Shown: positions 26,530 to 34,820 of the stretch, one piece after another
Layout of the letters: each line of letters starts with the position of its first letter
Numbering within the stretch: the stretch's first letter is position 1
Origin: Hydrogenophaga sp040372165
Lineage (GTDB): Bacteria > Pseudomonadota > Gammaproteobacteria > Burkholderiales > Burkholderiaceae_C
Direction: 5' to 3'
Assembly: GCF_040372165.1 (NCBI RefSeq)
Contig: NZ_BAABWG010000007.1
Span: 38,277-102,276 of the forward strand
DNA length: 64,000 nt
Notes under the pieces: generated by a model
What the model was told of the DNA's origin: nothing
The model's input: only the letters and a program-made list of their open reading frames with translations
Databases searched by the model: none
Made by a program: the position numbers and the translations under genes

Positions 26530-27948
26530 TCAGGACTTGAGCGCCACCAGCACCTCGTCCAGCATCTTCTTGGCGTCGCCAAACAGCATGCGGTTGTTCT
26601 CCTTGTAGAACAAGGGGTTATCCACACCTGCATAGCCAGAAGCCATGGAGCGCTTCATGACGATGGAGGTCTTGGCATTCCAGACTTCCAGCACTGGCAT
26701 GCCAGCGATGGGGCTGTCCGGATCCTCGGCAGCACTCGGATTGACGATATCGTTGGCGCCGATGACCATGGCCACATCCGTGTCGCCGAAATCATCGTTG
26801 ATCTCGTCCATTTCCATCACGATGTCGTACGGCACCTTGGCCTCGGCCAGCAGCACGTTCATGTGGCCAGGCATGCGACCGGCCACGGGGTGAATGCCGA
26901 AGCGAACATTCACACCTTTTTCGCGAAGCGTCTTGGTGATCTCGAACACAGTGTGCTGCGCCTGGGCAACCGCCATGCCATAGCCAGGCACGATGATCAC
27001 GTTCTTGGCATCGCGCAGCAGTTCTGCCGTTTCAGTCGCCGTCACGGGCACAACTTCACCTTGTGGCTCTGCAGCTGCTCCTGAGGTCTTGGCAGCAGGC
27101 TTGCCAGATCCACTGCCAAAGCCACCAGCGATCACGCTGATGAAGTTGCGGTTCATCGCGTTGCACATGATGTACGACAGGATGGCACCGGACGAGCCCA
27201 CCAGGGCACCGGTGACGATGAGCAAGTCGTTGTTGAGCATGAAACCGGTGGCCGCGGCGGCCCAGCCGGAGTAGCTGTTGAGCATGGACACCACCACCGG
27301 CATGTCGGCACCGCCAATGGCCATCACCATGTGCACGCCAAACAGCAGCGCAATCACGGTCATGATGATCAGCGGCGTCATGCCGGTTTCGACATCGTGC
27401 GCATTGAGGAACACGCGACCAAACCAGATCACGACCAGCAGGGCGATGAGGTTGAGCCAGTGGCGCGCGGGCAGCAGCAAGGGCTTGCCGCCGATCTTGC
27501 CATTGAGCTTGCCAAAGGCGATGAGCGAGCCGGAGAAGGTGACGGCACCGATCAGGATGCCGACGTAAATCTCCACTTCGTGGATGATCTTCTCGGCACC
27601 TTCGAGCTGGAGCGAAGTGTCGACATAACTGGCAAAACCCACCAGGCAGGCAGCCAGACCGACAAGGCTGTGCATCAATGCCACCAGTTCGGGCATCTGG
27701 GTCATCTTCACCGTCCTGGCGGCGTACAGACCGATGCTGCCACCGATGACAAGTGCACCGATGATCCAGGGAATGCCGGCGGGAGAAACGCGCGGACCGA
27801 ACACGGTGGCCAGCACGGCCAGCGCCATGCCGATCATGCCGTAGAGGTTGCCGCGCCGCGACGATTCGGGGTTGGACAAGCCGCCAAGGCTCAGGATGAA
27901 CAGAATGGCGGCGCCGAGGTAGGAGACCGTAGCTAGGCTTTGGGACAT
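26530..27948 (-). CDS. pntB: NAD(P) transhydrogenase subunit beta
   Basis: PntB contains the membrane domain and the NADP(H)-binding domain III of proton-translocating transhydrogenase. From MSQSLATVSYLGAA the protein has 472 residues. Nine or so hydrophobic segments come first; domain III contains IVPGYGMAVAQAQH (the GxGxxxA/V NADP fingerprint region), GRMPGHMNVLLAEA, and DTDVAMVIGANDIVNP. It follows pntA by 44 bp. A TTG three codons upstream is possible but the ATG is preferred. Confidence 0.95.
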   Translation of the reverse strand: MSQSLATVSYLGAAILFILSLGGLSNPESSRRGNLYGMIGMALAVLATVFGPRVSPAGIPWIIGALVIGGSIGLYAARTVKMTQMPELVALMHSLVGLAACLVGFASYVDTSLQLEGAEKIIHEVEIYVGILIGAVTFSGSLIAFGKLNGKIGGKPLLLPARHWLNLIALLVVIWFGRVFLNAHDVETGMTPLIIMTVIALLFGVHMVMAIGGADMPVVVSMLNSYSGWAAAATGFMLNNDLLIVTGALVGSSGAILSYIMCNAMNRNFISVIAGGFGSGSGKPAAKTSGAAAEPQGEVVPVTATETAELLRDAKNVIIVPGYGMAVAQAQHTVFEITKTLREKGVNVRFGIHPVAGRMPGHMNVLLAEAKVPYDIVMEMDEINDDFGDTDVAMVIGANDIVNPSAAEDPDSPIAGMPVLEVWNAKTSIVMKRSMASGYAGVDNPLFYKENNRMLFGDAKKMLDEVLVALKS

Positions 27949-27992
27949 GGTCGTCAAGTCTCTTTCTTATGCAGTGATTCTTCTGGGCTGGT

Positions 27993-29630
27993 TTACTTGC
28001 GGAACATGGCGAGCATGCGACGGGTCACGGCAAAGCCACCGAACATGTTGATGGCGGTGAGCACGATGCCGACAAAAGCGAGCCAGAGAATCAGTTGGTC
28101 AGGTCGTCCGTTGACCCCTGCGTCCGGGGGGGAAATCTGAATGAGCGCACCGATCACGATGATGCTGGAGATGGCGTTGGTCACGCTCATCAGCGGGGTG
28201 TGCAGTGCAGGGGTCACGTTCCAAACGACCATGTAGCCGATGAAGCAGGCCAGCACGAAAACGGTGAAGTGCCCCAGGAACGCGGCCGGCGCAAATGAGC
28301 CAATCGCCCAGAACGCCAGGGCGCCCACAGCGAAGATGATGGCCAGCGTCTTGGCGGGCAAGGGGCCGCCAGGTCCGTGGCCATGGCCACCCTTCTTCTC
28401 CACCGGCACCGCCGGCTTGGCCGCTGGCTTGGGCGTTGCCGCAGGCGTCAGCGGTGGCGCAGGCCAGGTGATCTCTCCGTCCTTGATGACGGTCAGGCCA
28501 CGGATGGCATCGTCTTCCATGTTGACGTTGATGACACCGTCTTTGGTCTTGCACAGCTCTTCAGTCAGACGGAACAGGTTGGTGCCGTACAGCGTGGACG
28601 ACTGGCGAGCCATGCGAGAAGCCAGGTCGGTATAGCCGATGATGGTCACGCCGTACTTGACGACAGCCTGGCCGGGCTCTGTGAGCTCGCAGTTGCCGCC
28701 TTGCTCGGCAGCCATGTCCACGATCACGCTACCGGGCTTCATGGTCTTGACCATTTCTGCCGTGATCAGCTTGGGCGCCGGCTTGCCGGGGATCAGCGCG
28801 GTGGTGATGATGATGTCGGCATCCTTGGCCTGCTGCGCATACATCTCGCGCTGCGCGGCCTGGAAGCCTTCGCTCATGACCTTGGCATAACCGCCGCCGC
28901 CTGAGCCCTCTTCCTCATAGTCCACCTTGACGAACTCTCCGCCGAGCGAGACCACCTGATCGGCCACTTCTGCACGCGTATCGTTGGCGCGAACAATCGC
29001 ACCCAGGCTGGCAGCGGCTCCAATGGCCGCCAGACCGGCCACGCCAGCGCCTGCGATGAACACCTTGGCAGGCGGCACCTTGCCAGCGGCCGTGATCTGG
29101 CCATTGAAGAAGCGACCGAACGCATTGGCGGCTTCGACCACTGCGCGGTAGCCGCTGACGCCAGCCGTCGAGGTGAGCGCATCCATCTTCTGCGCACGGC
29201 TGAGGGTTCGAGGCAGTGCATCAATGGCCAGCGCAGTGACCTTGCGCTCCGACAGTGCCTTCATCAGGTCCGGATTCTGTGCCGGCCAGATGAAACCGAT
29301 CAGGGCCTGCCCTTCGCGCATCAGCGCCACTTCGTCCATGGAAGGCGCGCGCACCTTGAAGACGATGTCGCTGCTGCCCCACAGCTCGGCAGCCGTAGGG
29401 GCGATGCTGGCACCCGCTTCGCGGTAGTCGTCGTCGCTGAAATTGGCCAGCTCGCCAGCGCCGCTTTCAACGATCACGGCAAAACCCAGCTTGATCAGCT
29501 TGACCACCACATCGGGGACGGTCGCCACCCGCTTTTCACCGGGAAAGTTCTCTTTGGGTACGCCAATGCGCTGGGGCGTGACAGACGCAGCGCCGGAATC
29601 GGCGGCTTCGTTCGTGGTGCCATTCGTCAT
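27993..29630 (-). CDS. pntA: NAD(P) transhydrogenase subunit alpha
   Basis: The 545-residue protein combines the soluble NAD(H)-binding domain I and a C-terminal membrane part. Domain I starts RIGVPKENFPGEKRVATVP and contains AGVAGLAAIGAAASLGAIV, the dinucleotide-binding loop, and MKPGSVIVDMAAEQGGN. A Pro/Ala/Lys-rich linker with a Gly-His stretch (GGHGHGPGG) leads to four hydrophobic helices. With PntB it drives NADPH formation from NADH with the proton gradient. An ORF extension of 61 residues upstream of 29630 is Arg-rich and unlike any PntA and was not used. Confidence 0.95.
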   Translation of the reverse strand: MTNGTTNEAADSGAASVTPQRIGVPKENFPGEKRVATVPDVVVKLIKLGFAVIVESGAGELANFSDDDYREAGASIAPTAAELWGSSDIVFKVRAPSMDEVALMREGQALIGFIWPAQNPDLMKALSERKVTALAIDALPRTLSRAQKMDALTSTAGVSGYRAVVEAANAFGRFFNGQITAAGKVPPAKVFIAGAGVAGLAAIGAAASLGAIVRANDTRAEVADQVVSLGGEFVKVDYEEEGSGGGGYAKVMSEGFQAAQREMYAQQAKDADIIITTALIPGKPAPKLITAEMVKTMKPGSVIVDMAAEQGGNCELTEPGQAVVKYGVTIIGYTDLASRMARQSSTLYGTNLFRLTEELCKTKDGVINVNMEDDAIRGLTVIKDGEITWPAPPLTPAATPKPAAKPAVPVEKKGGHGHGPGGPLPAKTLAIIFAVGALAFWAIGSFAPAAFLGHFTVFVLACFIGYMVVWNVTPALHTPLMSVTNAISSIIVIGALIQISPPDAGVNGRPDQLILWLAFVGIVLTAINMFGGFAVTRRMLAMFRK

Positions 29631-30003
29631 GGGGAAGGTCCTCAGTCCAGAGTTTTCAAAGAAATGGGGGCACGGCCGCGAAGAGTCGTGTTCGTCGCGC
29701 GCCGGCAGAATCGGATACGGAAAACGGAATCGGGCCGCATACCGCCATTGCAGAGATGGCAAGCGGGATGCCACCAAAGATCCTGGGGCATTGAGAGCGA
29801 GCGCACGCGCCACCGCGGATGATCCGGTGGGTGCGCCTTAGGGGGCACGAAAGTCTCCTCGCTCTCCACTTGCTGAAATGGTCTGATACAGCTTCGTCTG
29901 GGGCAAGCTTACCCGAAACCTTAAGAAAGCTGACAGGGGTGTACCCTGTCACCGCAGGGGGTACCGGGCGACATTTGTCACCCGGGGGACGGATAATGGC
30001 GCG
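29631..30003. promoter_or_regulatory. pntA / NUDIX divergent promoter region with nested palindromes
   Basis: Within this 373-bp spacer three overlapping inverted repeats occur: GACAGGG/CCCTGTC (29932-29950), GTACCC/GGGTAC (29941-29964), and a 22-bp site CCGGG-C-GACA-TT-TGTC-A-CCCGG (29964-29985). Immediately after comes GATAAT (29992-29997), a -10 element ending 6 bp before the NUDIX ATG. The cluster covers the expected -35 region, so it may be an operator. The remaining ~300 bp towards pntA hold nothing recognised. Confidence 0.5.
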
Positions 30004-30480
30004 ATGAATGAACGATGGAAGCCCAGTGCCACCGTGGCCGCCGTGATCGAACACAAGGGCCGCTACCTCCTGATCGAGGAGCACACGCCAGAAGGCCTGC
30101 GCCTGAACAACCCTGCCGGCCACCTGGACCCGGGTGAGAGCCCTGAGCAAGGTGTGGCCCGGGAAACGCTGGAAGAAACGGCCTATGAGTTCAAGCCGAC
30201 CGCGCTGGTCGGCATCTACCTCTCGCGCTTTCACCGTCCGGCCACTGGCGAAGACGTGACGTACCTGCGCTTTGCCTACTGTGGCATGGTGGGCAAGCAT
30301 CACCCCGACCAGCCATTGGACAAGGGCATTGTGCGAACGCTCTGGTTGACACCGGACGAGGTAAGGGCGAGCGCCAAACGGCACCGCAGTCCACTGGTGC
30401 TCCGTTGCATGGAGGACCATCTGGCGGGCAAGCGCTACCCGCTCGGCGTGGTGCACACCGACGGATCAATCTACGGTTAA
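30004..30480 (+). CDS. NUDIX hydrolase, NudJ-like
   Basis: The 158-residue protein carries a Nudix box at residues 39-61: G39, E45, then RETLEET at 53-59 with the metal-binding glutamates. The last conserved Gly is replaced by Ala60. The pattern NPAGHLDPGES resembles NudJ, a phosphatase acting on thiamine pyrophosphate and nucleotides, and in E. coli nudJ lies beside mnmA; here mnmA is 5.4 kb away. Substrate specificity is not determined by sequence. A -10 element ends 6 bp before the ATG and no ribosome binding site is visible, so its mRNA may be leaderless. Confidence 0.88.
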   Translation: MNERWKPSATVAAVIEHKGRYLLIEEHTPEGLRLNNPAGHLDPGESPEQGVARETLEETAYEFKPTALVGIYLSRFHRPATGEDVTYLRFAYCGMVGKHHPDQPLDKGIVRTLWLTPDEVRASAKRHRSPLVLRCMEDHLAGKRYPLGVVHTDGSIYG

Positions 30481-30793
30481 TTTCCGCTGTCATATAGGGC
30501 AGCACAAGGGCTGGGATAATTGGGGCCTTTTCACACTGTTTTCCATGATGCGTTGCGGATCAAAAGGCCCATGCGCAAGACGCGAAACGCAGCCGGGGTA
30601 GTCCCCCGGCCAGGCTTCGCAACGCCGCGCATGGGCGTTTTGGCCGCAACCCGAAGGGAATGGGTTGCAAACAGCACAACTCGTTTTTGCAGTCCCAGGT
30701 CAGACCCCAGTCTGGCCGTCGTCCCGCGCCTAGATTGACACTGCTTGCAACCAATTCGCACTTGGAAATCAGTGTGAACAGGCCCTACACGCT
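30481..30793 (+). promoter_or_regulatory. promoter and long leader of the carboxyspermidine operon
   Basis: An extended -10 element TGgGATAAT lies at 30512-30520, predicting transcription from about 30527 and a leader of about 267 nt before nspC. The same core, GGGCTGGGATAATnGGG, precedes mnmA at 35885-35900. The leader contains the structured element described at 30552-30668. The stretch 30670-30793 has a T5 run at about 30683 but no further strong structure. Confidence 0.55.
30552..30668 (+). ncRNA. structured leader RNA with two mutually exclusive folds
   Basis: A rod can form from four helices: GTTGCGG (30552-30558) with CCGCAAC (30644-30650); AAAA/TTTT and GCCCATGCGC (30567-30576) with GCGCATGGGC (30627-30636); GCGAA (30582-30586) with TTCGC (30616-30620); and GCCGGGG (30592-30598) with CCCCGGC (30604-30610), loop TAGTC. 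A second hairpin, GCAACCC (30646-30652) with GGGTTGC (30662-30668), uses the same bases as the closing helix of the rod, so the two cannot form together. This is the design of an attenuator or riboswitch. It does not match any class I can name. Confidence 0.55.
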
Positions 30794-31912
30794 ATGAAAA
30801 GCCCTGACCTGCCGACACCTTATTACCTGGTCGACAAGGCCCGACTGCTGCCCAACCTGGAGAAGATCGCGTGGTTGCGCGAGCGCTCCGGCGCCAAATC
30901 CCTTCTTGCGCTCAAGTGCTTTGCCACCTGGTCGGTCTTCGACTTCATGGCCGAGTACATGGATGGCACCACCAGCTCATCCCTGTTTGAAGTGCGGCTG
31001 GGCAAGGAAAAGTTTCCCGGCGAAACCCATGGCTATTCTGTGGCCTGGGCCGACCACGAGATCGATGAGGCGGTGGGCTATTGCGACAAGATCATTTTCA
31101 ACACCGCTGCACAACTGCGCCGGTTCGACGCTGCGTCTCAAGGCAAGACACGCGGTCTGCGTGTGAACCCCGGCGTCAGCTCGTCCAGCTTTGACCTGGC
31201 CGACCCTGCACGACCGTTCTCCCGACTGGGCGAGCACGATCCGGCCACGATCGAAGCCACCATGAAAGAAGTCGGCGGCATCTCCGGCTTCATGTTCCAC
31301 AACAATTGCGAGAACCGCCAGATCCAGCGTTTCGAAGACATGCTGGCGCACATCGAGCAACGATTTGGCCACCTGATCCGCCAGATGCAATGGATCAGCC
31401 TGGGCGGAGGCATTTCCTTCACCGCCGAAGGCTACCCGCTGGAAGCCCTGGCCGAGCGACTCAAGCGCTTTGCCGACACTTATGAGGTTCAGGTCTATCT
31501 GGAGCCGGGCGAAGCGTCTGTGCTGAACTCGACCACGCTGGAGGTCAGCGTGCTCGACACCATGAACAATGGCAAGAACCTCGCCATCGTCGACAGCTCC
31601 ATCGAAGCCCACATGCTCGACCTGCTGGTGTATCGGTACGCCGGACGCATGCAGCCCGACGAGGGCGAACACGAGTGGATGGTGTGCGGCAAGTCTTGCC
31701 TGGCCGGTGACATCTTCGGCGAATTCAGGTTCGGCCAGCCACTCAAGGTAGGTGACCGCTTGTCCATCGAAGATGGCGCTCCCTACACCATGGTCAAGAA
31801 GAACTGGTTCAACGGCGTGCAGATGCCATCCATCGCCATCAAGGAGCTGGACGGTCAGATTCGCCTCGTCCAGCGCTTTGGCTACGAAGATTTCGCCGCT
31901 GCATTGTCCTGA
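30794..31912 (+). CDS. nspC: carboxynorspermidine/carboxyspermidine decarboxylase
   Basis: NspC is a PLP-dependent, fold-III decarboxylase that converts carboxyspermidine to spermidine (or the nor-forms). The 372-residue protein starts with TPYYLVDKARLLPNL and has the PLP lysine in LLALKCF (Lys41). FHNNCEN and SLGGGISF are the phosphate-binding segments, and VCGKSCLAGD near residue 297 holds the Cys of the opposite subunit's active site. The following gene makes its substrate. Together they form the aspartate-semialdehyde route to spermidine used by bacteria lacking SpeD/SpeE. Confidence 0.95.
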   Translation: MKSPDLPTPYYLVDKARLLPNLEKIAWLRERSGAKSLLALKCFATWSVFDFMAEYMDGTTSSSLFEVRLGKEKFPGETHGYSVAWADHEIDEAVGYCDKIIFNTAAQLRRFDAASQGKTRGLRVNPGVSSSSFDLADPARPFSRLGEHDPATIEATMKEVGGISGFMFHNNCENRQIQRFEDMLAHIEQRFGHLIRQMQWISLGGGISFTAEGYPLEALAERLKRFADTYEVQVYLEPGEASVLNSTTLEVSVLDTMNNGKNLAIVDSSIEAHMLDLLVYRYAGRMQPDEGEHEWMVCGKSCLAGDIFGEFRFGQPLKVGDRLSIEDGAPYTMVKKNWFNGVQMPSIAIKELDGQIRLVQRFGYEDFAAALS

Positions 31913-31941
31913 GCGGCAAGCACCGGCCAACCATCCATTGA

Positions 31942-33207
31942 ATGACAAGAAGGACAGTTAGCGAAGTGAAACGGAACGTTCTCATCATTGGCGCCGGCGG
32001 CGTCGCCCAGGTGGCCGCACACAAGTGCGCGCAGAACAACGACGTGCTGGGCGACATCCATATCGCGTCCCGCAAGATTGCCAAGTGCGACGCCATCATT
32101 GCCAGCATCCGGGAAAAAGGCAGCCTCAAGGTCAGGGATGGCTTGCTCCAGTCCCACCTCATCGATGCCATGGACACCGCCGCGGTGGCGGAGCTGATCC
32201 GCCAGACGGGAACACAGATCGTCATCAACCTTGGCAGCGCGTTCGTGAACATGTATGTACTGGAAGCTTGCCTGCAGACAGGCGCTGCCTACATGGACAC
32301 TGCCATTCATGAAGATCCGCTCAAAATCTGCGAAGCGCCACCCTGGTACGCCAACTACGAGTGGAAGCGGCGCGAGCGATGCGCAGAAGCGGGTGTCACC
32401 GCCGTGCTCGGCATTGGCTTCGACCCAGGCGTTGTCAACGCCTACGCTCGCCTGGCCGAAGACAAGTTCCTCGACACCATCGAAAGTGTCGACATCATCG
32501 ACATCAATGCCGGCAGCCATGACCGCTGGTTTGCCACCAATTTCGACCCTGAAGTGAATTTTCGCGAGTTCACCGGCACCGTCCTGACCTGGCAAAAGGG
32601 CCAGTGGCAAGAGAACAAGATGTTTGAAGTGGGCCAGACCTGGGATCTGCCCGTGGTCGGCGAGCAAAAGGCCTATCTCACGGGTCATGACGAGTTGCAC
32701 TCACTGTCGCAACGCTACCCGCAAGCCGATCTGCGCTTCTGGATGGGCTTTGGCGATCACTACATCAACGTCTTCAATGTGCTCAACAACCTGGGCCTGC
32801 TCTCAGAGCAACCTGTCAAGACACATGAAGGACTGGAAGTCGTGCCCCTCAAGCTGGTCAAGGCAGTGCTGCCCGATCCGGCCAGCCTGGCACCGAGCTA
32901 CAAGGGCAAGACCTGCATTGGCGATCTGGTCAAAGGCCAGAAGAATGGTCAGCCTGCAGAAGTCCTGGTGTACAACGTGGCCGACCATGAGCAGGCCTAT
33001 GCCGAAGTGGGCAGCCAGGGCATCTCCTACACGGCTGGGGTGCCCCCCGTGGCCGCCGCCATGCTGATTGCCAACGGCACCTGGGACACCGGCACCATGA
33101 ACAATGTCGAAGACCTGGACCCGGCGCCGCTGCTGACGCTGATGGACACCATCGGGCTGACCACCCGCGTTCGGGACGCCAAGGGCGATCGCCCATGGAA
33201 TGCCTGA
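31942..33207 (+). CDS. carboxynorspermidine/carboxyspermidine dehydrogenase (saccharopine dehydrogenase family)
   Basis: The 421-residue protein has an N-terminal Rossmann domain (NVLIIGAGGVAQVAAHKC) and the saccharopine dehydrogenase-like C-terminal domain, containing GFDPGVVNAYARLA and DINAGSHDRWFATNFDPEVN. This family reductively condenses putrescine or diaminopropane with aspartate semialdehyde, using NADPH. The nspC partner 29 bp upstream supports that reaction rather than lysine metabolism. A GTG at 31966, with AGAAGGA 11 bp before it, is a plausible alternative start that removes eight residues. A strong terminator follows. Confidence 0.93.
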   Translation: MTRRTVSEVKRNVLIIGAGGVAQVAAHKCAQNNDVLGDIHIASRKIAKCDAIIASIREKGSLKVRDGLLQSHLIDAMDTAAVAELIRQTGTQIVINLGSAFVNMYVLEACLQTGAAYMDTAIHEDPLKICEAPPWYANYEWKRRERCAEAGVTAVLGIGFDPGVVNAYARLAEDKFLDTIESVDIIDINAGSHDRWFATNFDPEVNFREFTGTVLTWQKGQWQENKMFEVGQTWDLPVVGEQKAYLTGHDELHSLSQRYPQADLRFWMGFGDHYINVFNVLNNLGLLSEQPVKTHEGLEVVPLKLVKAVLPDPASLAPSYKGKTCIGDLVKGQKNGQPAEVLVYNVADHEQAYAEVGSQGISYTAGVPPVAAAMLIANGTWDTGTMNNVEDLDPAPLLTLMDTIGLTTRVRDAKGDRPWNA

Positions 33208-33246
33208 GACACGACCCCATGCGCGCGATGGCGAGGTGAGTGAACA

Positions 33247-33272
33247 GACCCGCTGAAGCGGGTCCTTTTTTT
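33247..33272 (+). terminator. intrinsic terminator of the carboxyspermidine operon
   Basis: GACCCGC (33247-33253) and GCGGGTC (33258-33264) form a 7-bp stem with loop TGAA, followed by a run of seven T. It ends the nspC operon. Confidence 0.93.
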
Positions 33273-33279
33273 GCCTCGG

Positions 33280-33789
33280 CTAGCTCTCGACGTTTGCTCG
33301 CCGTGTCAGCCTCGGTATGTCCCAGTGGTGAGCGATTTCCCTTAACAGCAGCAAGATGGCATCACCTTGCGATGTCGCTCCAAAGCGCACCCGGCCTGCC
33401 GTGACGCTGCCTTGCGCCGCCTCTGCCCAGGTGCGAAAAGCGGACTCCAGCACCTCGCGCGTGAGCGTACCGCCGTTCACTGGCAGCAGCGCAGTGTGTG
33501 GCGCCACGAGCTTGTCAAACGCATCCGCATTCAAACTGGCTGACTCTGGCGCTGAAGCCCACGTCGCCACCGACTGCAGTGCGTCTTCGATGTGATCGAT
33601 GGCGCACTCGATGTCGGCGGCCTTGGGTTCGCCGGGCCAGGCAAAGCTGTCCATGCGCGACCAGCCCAATGCCAGCGTCGCGGAATGGTCGCCCACCGAA
33701 ACAGAGAGCGCCCGGGCCGACAGGTCCAGCCTCAGCTCGCTGGCCACGTGCATGCCCGCCGCGCCATTCGCGCCATTCGCGCCATTCAC
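33280..33789 (-). CDS. conserved hypothetical protein
   Basis: The 169-residue protein starts with GTG overlapping the stop codon of the dioxygenase gene (GTGA), which suggests translational coupling. Residues 2-11 (NGANGANGAA) are encoded by a 9-bp tandem repeat; an ATG at 33753, MHVASELRL, would avoid it. The rest has mixed helix/strand character, with SRMDSFAWPGEPKAADIE and AHHWDIPRLTRRANV as its most distinctive segments. No family was recognised. Context suggests a small partner or accessory of the dioxygenase, but this is a guess. Confidence 0.55.
   Translation of the reverse strand: MNGANGANGAAGMHVASELRLDLSARALSVSVGDHSATLALGWSRMDSFAWPGEPKAADIECAIDHIEDALQSVATWASAPESASLNADAFDKLVAPHTALLPVNGGTLTREVLESAFRTWAEAAQGSVTAGRVRFGATSQGDAILLLLREIAHHWDIPRLTRRANVES
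33761..33787. repeat. three tandem copies of a 9-bp unit
   Basis: GCGCCATTC occurs three times in a row at 33761-33787. Being a multiple of three, copy-number change would add or remove Asn-Gly-Ala units at the N-terminus of the hypothetical protein without a frameshift. The last copy overlaps the stop codon of the dioxygenase gene. Confidence 0.75.
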
Positions 33790-34643
33790 GCCGGTACCGC
33801 TTGACCTGCGGGCTCAGTGAGCAAAGCCGGAACGGTGCCGAACACGAAAGAGTCCATGGACAACACCCCGTGCGTGAAGCCGCCGTCCACCACCGTGCCC
33901 GGTGGCTCATCGCCTGCAGCCCCTGCGGCCACCATGAGCGGCCACAGGTGCTCGGCGGTGGGGTGAGCACGGTGGGCGTGCGGTGCTTCGTGCATGGTGC
34001 GGCGCAGCGCCTGGTGCTGGCGCCCTGTGACGGCTGTGCGAATCCACTCTGAAAACTCTCGCGCATAGGCCACGGGCTCTCCGCCACCATCCCACTGCAC
34101 TTCGTACAGGTTGTGCGTCAGACTGCCGGAGCCGACGATGAGGACACCTTCGTCTGCCAGCGGTGCCAGCGCCTGGCCGAGCGCATAGGCAGAGTCACCT
34201 TGTGTGGTTCGTGGCATGGACACCTGGAACACCGGGACGCTCGCATCCGGGAACAAGTGCATCAGCGGCACCCAGGTGCCATGGTCGAAGCCCCATTGGG
34301 TATCGGGCTGGGCATCCCAGCCGGCGTCCCGCAGGGCTTCCAGGGCACGCTGAGCCACTTCCGGTGCACCTGGCGCCGGATAGTTCAGCCGGTAGAGGGC
34401 GGGATCAAAGCCGCCAAAGTCGTGGATGGTTTCCGGTGATGCCGTCACCGCCACGCGGGGCTGAGGTGTCATCCAGTGTGCGGATACGACCAGTACGGCT
34501 TTGGGCGTGGGCAGGCTTTGTCCCAGCGCCGTCAAGGCTGGGCCTGCCACACCGGGTTCCAGCGCGAAGCTGGGTGCGCCGTGGGACACAAAGATGCTGG
34601 GGAGGCGCCCCATCTCTGGACGCCAGGCAATCGAACTCGACAT
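33786..34643 (-). CDS. extradiol ring-cleavage dioxygenase, DODA/LigB type
   Basis: The 285-residue protein resembles the stand-alone class III extradiol dioxygenases (YgiD/DODA). GRLPSIFVSHGAPSFALEPG has the metal-binding His of the family, SAHWMTPQPRVAVT the second, and DHGTWVPLMHLFPDASVPV and GSGSLTHNLYEV the remaining conserved histidines. It would open catechol-type rings with Fe2+ or Zn2+. The substrate is unknown. The start at 34643 was chosen over one 21 codons upstream; 34613 is also possible. A LysR regulator or pirin gene, common neighbours of this family, is absent. Confidence 0.86.
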   Translation of the reverse strand: MSSSIAWRPEMGRLPSIFVSHGAPSFALEPGVAGPALTALGQSLPTPKAVLVVSAHWMTPQPRVAVTASPETIHDFGGFDPALYRLNYPAPGAPEVAQRALEALRDAGWDAQPDTQWGFDHGTWVPLMHLFPDASVPVFQVSMPRTTQGDSAYALGQALAPLADEGVLIVGSGSLTHNLYEVQWDGGGEPVAYAREFSEWIRTAVTGRQHQALRRTMHEAPHAHRAHPTAEHLWPLMVAAGAAGDEPPGTVVDGGFTHGVLSMDSFVFGTVPALLTEPAGQAVPA

Positions 34644-34746
34644 GATGATGGGCCTTTCTTGCGGCTCCGGCACCTTGCCCGAGCCCTTGGCGGAAACGAA
34701 AATCAAGCTGTTTCCGCTGTCTGCCCATCAGTTTGAGGCTTCGACC

Positions 34747-34795
34747 ATTCATTTGAATCGATCTTGTTTGAAGATTTCATTCAACGAATTTGAAT
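34747..34795. promoter_or_regulatory. two related AT-rich inverted repeats upstream of the dioxygenase
   Basis: ATTC-ATTT-GAAT (34747-34758) and ATTCAA-CGAAT-TTGAAT (34779-34795) share the half-site ATTCA/TTGAAT, about 35 bp apart centre to centre. They lie 104-152 bp before the dioxygenase start, in a patch clearly more AT-rich than the surroundings. They may be a repressor or activator binding site. Confidence 0.4.
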
Positions 34796-34820
34796 GCATT
34801 TGGGGCGCGACCTTCATCAC

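Noticed and set aside
29631..29813. N-terminal extension of PntA by 61 residues
   Set aside because: The extension is Arg/Pro-rich without family similarity; the PntA N-terminus RIGVPKE fits the ATG at 29630.
30552..30668. 6S RNA as an explanation for the rod-shaped leader
   Set aside because: It is too short, lacks the large central bubble and the conserved closing sequence of 6S RNA, and is placed as an mRNA leader.
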